Below are positions 6,176-11,676 of a stretch of 11,676 nt of DNA, in pieces. The stretch spans positions 1 to 11,676 of the forward strand of contig JADHYG010000030.1 of assembly GCA_016782545.1 (NCBI GenBank), written 5' to 3'. The notes beneath the pieces were generated by a model, which was not told where the DNA came from, ran no database searches, and saw only the letters and a list, made by a program, of their open reading frames with translations. Positions within the stretch are counted from its first letter, which is position 1. Each line of letters opens with the position of its first letter. The translations under genes were made by a program, and so were the position numbers. This stretch comes from Candidatus Microgenomates bacterium (GTDB lineage: Bacteria > Patescibacteria > Microgenomatia > JADHYG01).

Positions 6176-6213
6176 TCAATACGAATAAAAACAACTATCA
6201 TAATTTTAAACCT

Positions 6214-8799
6214 ATGCAGCCTAAAAGCCACGAAGAAATTATAAAATACTTTAAAAACCGCCTACTTCCTATTCTTGATGGGCTAATCAAAGCAAAAGAA
6301 AACGAAGTCCCTTTAACTCATGTCGGTGGAATTGATATTGAAATTGCCGATCTTTTGCTTAAAGCCTATTATTCTAGTTTACCTAAAGAACTTCAAGCAA
6401 AATTAGAAAAAACTGGCTTTAATCCTAAAGAGGATCGTTTAGTTGATAGTCAAGAGGTTTTAATTGCTCTCCAAGAATATACTCGAAACACTATCAGCCT
6501 TTCACAAGAAGAGTTTGAGAAACAAGAAGTTTATGATCTTAAACAAATTCTCCGAATTAAACAAGCTGACGACGAAGCAAAAACAGCCCAAGAAAAAGCC
6601 GATAAAGAACAAAGGGATCAGGCTGTTAAGATAAAGTCTCAAGCAGAGGAATATACAGAACACTTAAAAGAAATTATTGGAGATCCTTTAGCTAGAGAGC
6701 TTGAAATAACACTAGAAAAAGCAAAAGAAATTATAAAAGAAGCAGTTCCTGAAATCCGCAAAAAAGATAATATCACTCCAACAAATACTCTTTCTGTTGT
6801 TCTTTCTTTGGCTAAAAAAGATCACGGCCTTCCAGTTGCTCTAGAAAGTGCAGAACGTGTTCAAGCTGGAATAGATGCTACAGGAATGGGAGCAAGATTT
6901 TTAGAGATTGGTGAGATTATTTTAGAAAATAAAGCCCAAAAAAAACAAAGCGCTAGTTTAATAATTAAAGACAGAGCTCTTCGCACAGCAGAAACATGGT
7001 GTCGTTTTCAAGCACCAGAACTTTTTGAAGACCTTGTCTTTGTTGATAGTTTTCGACGAGGGCTAGCTGAAGGACGAGTTGTTAAAATTGGTGATTTCCA
7101 AAAATTTTTGCAAGAAACAATTGTTAAATCTGTTGAAACGGCAAGAATAACTGTGATTGCCGGAGAAAAAATATCTTCTGAACAGGTTTTAGAAATTGCT
7201 AAAAAAGCGGTTAAAGATGTTCCGGCGATGATACTAGCAGAGCCAGAAATCTCACCTCTTTCTAAGCTTGACCCGCCCACGCTTACTCAAAAAAACGCCC
7301 AAGAAGCAGTTGAAAGTTTTTTAGAAGAAACTCTGACTGAATCGGTTGCTGTCCTTGGCGTTGGTGAAGAAAAATTTAAAGAAGCCCTAACTCAAGTTTC
7401 AACTGGCTTGATTAAAGAAATGACTTCAGATCAAGAAGTTATTGGCTTTTTCTTGCCTGAATTAGAAAAAGAAGAAAGAATAATTAAATCAACCAGAGAA
7501 CAAAAAGCTACTAGAACTGCCGAGATTTTAATTGGTCTTTTTGAAAAAGAAGGCATTGCTTTTCCCGCTCAAGCTGTTCAAAAACTTGAAAAGGTAATAG
7601 AAAGAAACTTGATTGCGGAAAGCGGTTCAATAATACAGCCCCTTACTGCTTTTCTTTCGGAAGAAAAAGAAACCATTGTTCAATTAGAAAATAATCTTAA
7701 AACAGCTACTCAAGCCCCTGCTCTTTTCTTCACCACCGCCCTTCCCCTTCCATTAAAGCCTATTGGCTTAATTCTAGACGCAGTCAGCGCTGTTTCTCCC
7801 AAAGCCAAAGACGCTCTTTTAACTGGTTTTATTGCCGGAGATAAAAAAAGCTTAAAAGCAATTGTAAAAGATTGTATTGATCTTTATCGGGAAACAAAAA
7901 GAGACCGAGAATTTGCTGAAAGTGTTGGCGACACAGCCGAAGCTGAAAAACTTGAAAGTGAAGTTAATGGATTAAAAAACATCATTAAAGCGACCTCAAG
8001 AATGGAAAAAGAAGTTAAAAAACCATCTCTTTTTTCAAGACCATTTATTGGTCTTGGTAATTTTTTAAGAAAATCTTCGCGGGTTATTGATAAAAAATTC
8101 CCTCATCCTTTGTCCATTTTTTCCAGACTGAAAAAGATTAATTTTAGCCAATTTACGCAACCTTTTTCATCTTCTCTTTCTACTAATTTAAGAACCATGG
8201 CCGGAGGCTTTCTTCAACGACTCAGCCCTAATCTTTTTTTCAAAAGCTCAACTGGTCAGTCTGTTTTTAAATTTTCTTTTAGAGGGTTAAAAAGGGGCGT
8301 GGGAAATTTTTTTGGTAGAATTAAAAATTTCTTCAGTGATAGAATTTTCAAATCGCCCATTATTAAAAGCGTTAATTCGTTCGGCACAAAACTTTTAACA
8401 AGACTCGGGCTTGGTGGGTTGACAAAAATTGGATTTGGAGGGTTAATTAAGAAAGGTCTTGGTTTCGGTTTAAAAGCACTAGGTCTGGGCATCAAAGGAG
8501 GACTGGGGCTTTTAAGTGGCGGCGCAACCCTTGTTTTAGAGGGGGGAAAACGACTTTTGAGTCTTGCGTGGAAAGGTCTTTCCTCTCTTTTTGGCGGTCT
8601 TTTTGGACAAAAAGATGATGGAAGCGAGGGTGGTGGTGGAGGCAGTGGAGGCATGGCTGAAATGGCTCTCCAAAACACTGACATTATTGTCCCATTATTG
8701 CTTCTCGCCGGCGTCGTCCTATTCTATTTTTTTTGGTCTTCTCCATTAATTCTTAAAGGCCTAGCTTTTATTGCCCCACCTTTTGGTTTGGGAAAGTAA
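6214..8799 (+). CDS. Large unknown protein: helical N-terminal part, basic glycine-rich C-terminal part, terminal membrane segment
   Basis: The product has 861 residues and matches no family I can name. Residues 1-600 are charged and predicted mainly helical (many K/E/A/L runs), with no signal peptide; a hydrophobic patch LFFTTALPLPLKPIGLILDA lies near 505-530. From residue 604 the sequence becomes basic and rich in Phe, Leu and Gly (FSRPFIGLGNFLRKSSRVID). Residues about 732-797 repeat G-L-G/G-x-G-G-L patterns spaced like glycine zippers (LGLGGLTKIGFGGLIKKG). A flexible GSEGGGGGSGG linker (803-813) precedes one clear membrane span (about 824-841, ending FYFFW) and a second hydrophobic stretch to the end. 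This layout could suit a membrane-associated channel or scaffold part, perhaps working with the PrgI/VirB4 machine 1.6 kb away, but that is inference. It diverges from the PaaX-like gene and converges on dnaN. ATG 6214 is the first start after the promoter. Confidence 0.75.
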   Translation: MQPKSHEEIIKYFKNRLLPILDGLIKAKENEVPLTHVGGIDIEIADLLLKAYYSSLPKELQAKLEKTGFNPKEDRLVDSQEVLIALQEYTRNTISLSQEEFEKQEVYDLKQILRIKQADDEAKTAQEKADKEQRDQAVKIKSQAEEYTEHLKEIIGDPLARELEITLEKAKEIIKEAVPEIRKKDNITPTNTLSVVLSLAKKDHGLPVALESAERVQAGIDATGMGARFLEIGEIILENKAQKKQSASLIIKDRALRTAETWCRFQAPELFEDLVFVDSFRRGLAEGRVVKIGDFQKFLQETIVKSVETARITVIAGEKISSEQVLEIAKKAVKDVPAMILAEPEISPLSKLDPPTLTQKNAQEAVESFLEETLTESVAVLGVGEEKFKEALTQVSTGLIKEMTSDQEVIGFFLPELEKEERIIKSTREQKATRTAEILIGLFEKEGIAFPAQAVQKLEKVIERNLIAESGSIIQPLTAFLSEEKETIVQLENNLKTATQAPALFFTTALPLPLKPIGLILDAVSAVSPKAKDALLTGFIAGDKKSLKAIVKDCIDLYRETKRDREFAESVGDTAEAEKLESEVNGLKNIIKATSRMEKEVKKPSLFSRPFIGLGNFLRKSSRVIDKKFPHPLSIFSRLKKINFSQFTQPFSSSLSTNLRTMAGGFLQRLSPNLFFKSSTGQSVFKFSFRGLKRGVGNFFGRIKNFFSDRIFKSPIIKSVNSFGTKLLTRLGLGGLTKIGFGGLIKKGLGFGLKALGLGIKGGLGLLSGGATLVLEGGKRLLSLAWKGLSSLFGGLFGQKDDGSEGGGGGSGGMAEMALQNTDIIVPLLLLAGVVLFYFFWSSPLILKGLAFIAPPFGLGK

Positions 8800-8801
8800 A
8801 C

Positions 8802-8848
8802 CTTCGCCCCGAAGTGTCAGGGTGGCCTCTATCGAAAATCCGATGGGG
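8802..8848. terminator. Two hairpins between convergent genes, possible terminator
   Basis: CTTCG-CCC-CGAAG (8802-8814) is a perfect 5-bp stem three bases after the stop of the 861-residue gene. CTCTATCG (8827-8834) pairs with CGATGGGG (8841-8848) if G-U pairs are allowed. Neither is followed by a good T-run, so intrinsic termination is uncertain. The GC-rich gap is only 57 bp between two converging genes. Confidence 0.3.
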
Positions 8849-8856
8849 TAAAAATC

Positions 8857-9966
8857 TTATTCTTGCACTCGAACCGGCATGATGACATGAAGATAAGAGA
8901 GGTCGTCTGGGGTTTTAAAAACACCAGGATTTAAAGAACCAGTCATTTCAAAAATAATTTCTTCAGCATTAATATTGCCTAAAAACTCAAGTAAAAAACG
9001 GCAGTTAAAAGCAATTTTTTCCTTCTTGCCTTCAACCTTAGCTTCAACCACGGTTTTATTCTCCCCTACTTGAGGACTGTTGGCAGAAATAATCAGACTG
9101 TTTTTTTCAACTTCAAACCTAACAATATTGGCTGAATCTCTAGCAAAAATAGAAGCCGCTTTCAAGGCCTTTAAAAAGCTTTCTTTTTCCAAAACAAGCC
9201 TGGTTGAAAAAGAAGGAGGAATGATTTTTTGATATTCAGGGAACTCGCCTTCAATTAAGCGGGTCACAATTTCTGCTTCAGAAAGAGAGAAAATAACCTG
9301 ATTTTTCTTTTCCGTAAAGCTTAAACCAATTTCATCCTCGTCTTCCCCCACTATCTTTTGAATTTCCAAAAGACTCCGGGCTGGAATAATTAAGTCTGAA
9401 TCAAGCTTGATTTTGCTTTCTTTAAATTCTTTAACTGATAACCGATAGCCATCAGTGGCAACTAAAATAAGCTTTTCGTTTTTTGGTTCAAATTTAACTC
9501 CAGTCAAAACCGGTCGACCCTCATCACGAGCGGCCGCAAAAGAAACTTTAGTAATCGCTGGTGAAAAAGTAGAAAAGGGAAAAACAACATCTGGTTTTTT
9601 ATCTTCCAAAACCGGTAAAGGTGGAAATTCACTAGCATCAATACCGGTGAAAGAAGCAGAAAAAGAACCGCAGGAAACTGATAATTTCCTATCTTTAAGT
9701 TCAAGTTTAACTTTTTCTTTAGGTAGAGAATTTAAGAATTCACTAAAAATCCGCGCCGGAATAGTAATTTCTCCTTCTTTTTCAATTTTTGCTCCCAGCC
9801 AAAGACTAATTCCAGTTTCTAAATTAGTTGCCTGTAATTTAAATTTATTGTTTTCTGCTTTTAAAAGAATATTAGAGAGAACAGGTAACTGAGCTTTAGT
9901 AGAAACAAATCTTTCTACACAAGAAATGGCTTTATTTAAATTTTCTTGTAAAACCTCTAATTTCAT
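8857..9966 (-). CDS. dnaN: DNA polymerase III beta subunit (sliding clamp)
   Basis: The product has 369 residues, the normal length for the three-domain clamp that dimerises into a ring around DNA and tethers polymerase III and other partners. Clear family marks are the N-terminal MKLEVLQENLNKAISCVERF, LPVLSNILL (about 27-35), LVATDGYRLSV in the second domain, and the C-terminal YLHVIMPVRV, where bacterial clamps end in MPMR-like residues that line the partner-binding pocket. ATG 9966 is preceded by AGAAAG at a reasonable distance, a weak Shine-Dalgarno site. The gene lies downstream of dnaA on the same strand, with the putative origin between them. It is transcribed away from that origin, in the direction of fork movement. 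Confidence 0.97.
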   Translation of the reverse strand: MKLEVLQENLNKAISCVERFVSTKAQLPVLSNILLKAENNKFKLQATNLETGISLWLGAKIEKEGEITIPARIFSEFLNSLPKEKVKLELKDRKLSVSCGSFSASFTGIDASEFPPLPVLEDKKPDVVFPFSTFSPAITKVSFAAARDEGRPVLTGVKFEPKNEKLILVATDGYRLSVKEFKESKIKLDSDLIIPARSLLEIQKIVGEDEDEIGLSFTEKKNQVIFSLSEAEIVTRLIEGEFPEYQKIIPPSFSTRLVLEKESFLKALKAASIFARDSANIVRFEVEKNSLIISANSPQVGENKTVVEAKVEGKKEKIAFNCRFLLEFLGNINAEEIIFEMTGSLNPGVFKTPDDLSYLHVIMPVRVQE

Positions 9967-9977
9967 CTTGTCTTTCT

Positions 9978-10049
9978 GTCATTCCAAACTTGATTTGGAA
10001 TCCATGTAATAAATTATTTATATAGATCCTGAATCAAGTTCAGGATGAC
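9978..10049. repeat. Pair of mirror-image hairpins (REP-like) upstream of dnaN
   Basis: ATTCCAAA-CTTGA-TTTGGAAT (9981-10001) and ATCCTGAA-TCAAG-TTCAGGAT (10026-10046) are perfect 8-bp stems with 5-base loops. They are inverted copies of one unit: each has GTC at its outer side, and the loops CTTGA and TCAAG are reverse complements. Stem bases differ between the copies yet stay paired. The 24 bases between are nearly pure AT. The layout resembles REP/BIME-type palindromic repeats with GTCATCCTGAA-type sequence that are dispersed in many bacterial genomes. Confidence 0.8.
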
Positions 10050-10095
10050 AAAGTAATCAATATTTTGCTTATAGTTATTCTATTTGTTTAGTTAT

Positions 10096-10119
10096 TAATA
10101 ATAGTAGTAGCAGTAGTAG
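10096..10119 (+). promoter_or_regulatory. DnaA-trio tract
   Basis: Eight consecutive triplets read TAA TAA TAG TAG TAG CAG TAG TAG on the plus strand. DnaA-trios are 3'-GAT-5' repeats on one strand, that is 5'-TAG-3', where DnaA assembles on single strands. Here they point towards a DnaA-like box starting at 10124, with GGGA between, as in known origins. Confidence 0.7.
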
Positions 10120-10163
10120 GGATTGTTGATAGAGTGTAAAACATTTTGTTTTTCAAGTCAAGA

Positions 10164-10188
10164 AGGAAAAAACCCGCCAATTTTTCCT
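10164..10188 (-). terminator. Hairpin in the origin region, possible dnaA terminator
   Basis: AGGAAAAA (10164-10171) pairs perfectly with TTTTTCCT (10181-10188) around a 9-base loop. On the minus strand GGCGGG followed by six T lies within the structure. The stem is AT-rich and weak, so it could equally be part of the origin architecture. Confidence 0.3.
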
Positions 10189-10221
10189 GTTTATTATTTG
10201 TGTATATTGAGTTTAAGGCTT

Positions 10222-10263
10222 TGTGGATAAAATTGTTGATAAAACACATTGTTTTGTGGATAA
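10222..10263 (-). promoter_or_regulatory. DnaA box cluster
   Basis: Three sites share one orientation: TTATCCACA at 10222-10230 and 10255-10263, and TTATCAACA at 10234-10242. Between the second and third lies the palindrome AAAACA-CAT-TGTTTT (10241-10255). The cluster begins 15 bases after the dnaA stop codon. Confidence 0.8.
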
Positions 10264-10277
10264 TTTAAAAACTGTCT

Positions 10278-11621
10278 TTATATTTTTCCCCAAAGTCTTT
10301 GCTTTATCCCCAGCACATTTTCACGCAAAGATTCTTCTGTAGAAAGAAGCTTGGTAATTTTTTTAACGCCATAAAGAATGGTGGTATGGTCTCTACCGCC
10401 CAAAAGTCCGCCGATCTCCATTAAAGGTAATTCATTTTGAGTTTTTAAAAGATACATCAAAATTTGTCTTGGCAAGGCAATGTTTCTGTCCCGCCTTTTA
10501 CCTTTAAGAGAAGAGGTGTTAAGATTAAAATAAGAAGCCACTTCTTTAATAACATTTTTAGGTAAAATTCTTTTTTGAGGCTTATTTTTCTCTTTATTTT
10601 TTCCTAAAGTTTTTTCGGCTAGCTCCAGGCTGATGGGTTGGTTTTTAATTTTGGCTTCAGCAGAAAGTCGGGTTAAGGCTCCTTCAAGGGCTCGAGCCGA
10701 AGTAACGTTGCCGCCAATCAGTTGAATAATATCCATAGAAAGCTCCATTTTTCTTTGTTTGGCTTTAATTAATAAAATCGCACAGCGAAGTTCAAAATTA
10801 GGATTAGGGACGTCAATAATTAAGCCAGCCTCAAAGCGCGACCTTAATCTTTCTTCAAGTTTGGAAATTTCCTGAGGCGGTCGGTCTGAAGTCAAGATTA
10901 CTTGACCGCCGCCCCGAAGAACGGCATTAAAAGTGTGAAAAAATTCTTCCTGAACAGCGTTTTTACCAGCAATAAACTGAATATCATCAATTAATAAGCC
11001 CTGAACAGAGCGATATTTTTGTTTAAAAGCCTTGGTGGTTTTGGTTTGAATGGCATCAATAATTTCATTGGTAAAGTCTTCACCCATACAAAAAATAATT
11101 CTTTTTCTCTTGGTCAAAAGCTGATGACCAACAGCCTGCATTAAATGAGTTTTGCCCACGCCCACTCCGCCATAAAGAAAAAGAGGGTTGTAGGCCGTAC
11201 CTGGGGTTTGGGCCACGGCCGTAGCGGCGGCATAAGCCATTTGGTTTAAAGAAGAAACCGCAAAGTTTTCAAAACTAAAATCAGGCCTGAGGCTAACACC
11301 AATTGAATGGCTGGTAATTGGAACGGTGGGTGTTTTTTTTAAAGAAAAAAGCGGCCCGATTTCTTTTTTTATTTTTCTTTTTTCCACAAAAAAATTAAGC
11401 TGAGAATCTTTTTTTAGATGTTTATCCACAATGCTTTTTAAAAGAGGATAATATCTTTCTTCAATCATATTAATCGCCAAAGGATTGGCACAGGAGATTT
11501 TCGCGGTTTTATCTTTAAAAGACAAAAGCCGAGTGTTTTTAAAAAAAGTCAGAAAAACAGGTTCAGAAAGCTGAAGTTCTAACTCAGACAGGATGGATTG
11601 CCAAACTTTTTTTTCATTCAT
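10278..11621 (-). CDS. dnaA: Chromosomal replication initiator DnaA
   Basis: From ATG 11621 the product has 447 residues. Domain I (MNEKKVWQSILSELELQLSE, about 1-85) is the helicase/self-interaction domain. Domain III holds Walker A GGVGVGKT (151-158), Walker B LLIDDIQF (209-216), the sensor-1 segment ILTSDRPP (242-249) and the arginine-finger box ERLRSRFEAGL (about 257-267). Domain IV has the DNA-binding signature GGRDHTTILYG (408-418), which reads TTATCCACA boxes. The protein binds the origin with ATP and opens it for helicase loading. The frame continues to a GTG at 11672, but that codon lies inside a DnaA box and upstream of the predicted transcript start, and domain I normally begins near MNEKKVW, so ATG 11621 is chosen. 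It has no Shine-Dalgarno. A further perfect TTATCCACA occurs inside the gene at 11422-11430. Confidence 0.96.
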   Translation of the reverse strand: MNEKKVWQSILSELELQLSEPVFLTFFKNTRLLSFKDKTAKISCANPLAINMIEERYYPLLKSIVDKHLKKDSQLNFFVEKRKIKKEIGPLFSLKKTPTVPITSHSIGVSLRPDFSFENFAVSSLNQMAYAAATAVAQTPGTAYNPLFLYGGVGVGKTHLMQAVGHQLLTKRKRIIFCMGEDFTNEIIDAIQTKTTKAFKQKYRSVQGLLIDDIQFIAGKNAVQEEFFHTFNAVLRGGGQVILTSDRPPQEISKLEERLRSRFEAGLIIDVPNPNFELRCAILLIKAKQRKMELSMDIIQLIGGNVTSARALEGALTRLSAEAKIKNQPISLELAEKTLGKNKEKNKPQKRILPKNVIKEVASYFNLNTSSLKGKRRDRNIALPRQILMYLLKTQNELPLMEIGGLLGGRDHTTILYGVKKITKLLSTEESLRENVLGIKQRLWGKI

Positions 11622-11651
11622 GGTTTTAAAAAGAGGGGCAGAAGTATCTGC

Positions 11652-11676
11652 ATTGTAAAAAAAGTTATCCACAAAA
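11652..11676 (-). promoter_or_regulatory. dnaA promoter (-10) with overlapping DnaA box
   Basis: On the minus strand TACAAT (11657-11652) is a 5-of-6 -10 box; a -35 at normal spacing would lie at or just beyond the window edge. The perfect DnaA box TTATCCACA (plus strand, 11665-11673) falls in the spacer, which fits autorepression of dnaA by its product, known in other bacteria. The predicted start near 11645 gives a 23-base leader to ATG 11621. Confidence 0.6.

Larger units (their letters stand above)
10050..10277. other. oriC: Putative chromosomal replication origin (oriC, dnaA-dnaN interval)
   Basis: In the direction of dnaA transcription the interval has these parts. Two perfect DnaA boxes TTATCCACA lie at 10263-10255 and 10230-10222, with a one-mismatch box TTATCAACA at 10242-10234 between them. 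Next come an 8-bp hairpin (10164-10188) and a degenerate box CTATCAACA (10132-10124). A short ATCCCC link and a run of CTA/TTA triplets (10119-10096) follow, then about 45 bases of A/T-rich DNA up to the paired hairpins. This is the order of the Bacillus subtilis basal unwinding region between dnaA and dnaN. Initiator binding at the boxes, filament growth along the triplets and melting in the AT-rich part is the expected mechanism. Confidence 0.8.

Noticed and set aside
8256..8684. 142-codon minus-strand open frame with Pro-rich product
   Set aside because: It is the antisense image of the Gly-rich coding region of the 861-residue gene, and lacks a ribosome site.
9455..9892. 145-codon plus-strand open frame
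   Set aside because: It lies wholly antisense within dnaN, whose identity is certain.
11622..11672. Longer dnaA start at GTG 11672
   Set aside because: The GTG is part of a perfect DnaA box and lies upstream of the predicted transcription start; the extra 17 residues are not typical of DnaA domain I.

Overview
The window looks like an AT-rich chromosome fragment spanning the replication origin of a Candidate Phyla Radiation (Patescibacteria) bacterium, most likely near Microgenomates. The reasons are the short dnaA-dnaN origin locus, a reduced PrgI / TraC-like / VirB4 ATPase cluster of the kind common in these genomes, Lys-rich low-complexity linkers, and many genes with no Shine-Dalgarno sequence. 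Both TAG (PrgI gene) and TGA (PaaX-like gene) serve as ordinary stops, so the standard bacterial code fits and UGA=Gly recoding is not supported. The lineage is inferred from gene content only.

Left part (1-4580): a truncated DJ-1/PfpI-family gene on the minus strand diverges from a plus-strand operon. Both have sigma70-type promoters whose start sites fall almost on the start codon, suggesting leaderless mRNAs. The operon encodes a PrgI-like membrane protein with a coiled coil and a C-terminal carboxypeptidase-regulatory-like beta domain, then a TraC-like VirB4 N-terminal-domain protein, then a VirB4/TraC ATPase. Together these look like the core of a conjugation- or type IV secretion-like envelope machine. 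A hairpin follows the ATPase.

Middle part (4581-8800): a minus-strand small gene interrupted by one in-frame TAG, a minus-strand PaaX-family regulator (winged helix plus Cas2-like fold, not a CRISPR gene), and a divergent 861-codon gene for a helical protein with a long basic, glycine-rich, membrane-active-looking C-terminus. The regulator and the small gene share a related ~55-bp upstream block built around a GC-rich CGGCCG palindrome. The block overlaps the regulator's own promoter. A different inverted repeat flanks the -10 box of the large gene. I infer a small local regulon, and this is the best candidate here for an undescribed system.

Right part (8801-11676): dnaN and dnaA, both on the minus strand, with 311 bp between them. 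In the direction of dnaA transcription this gap holds DnaA boxes, then a degenerate box, a short C-run, a CTA-repeat (DnaA-trio) tract and an AT-rich stretch. That is the order of the basal unwinding system known from Bacillus subtilis oriC. A perfect DnaA box also lies in the dnaA promoter, so the origin appears bipartite. Two hairpins with diverged but still paired stems sit between this origin and dnaN. No tRNA, rRNA, CRISPR array or transposase gene was found.
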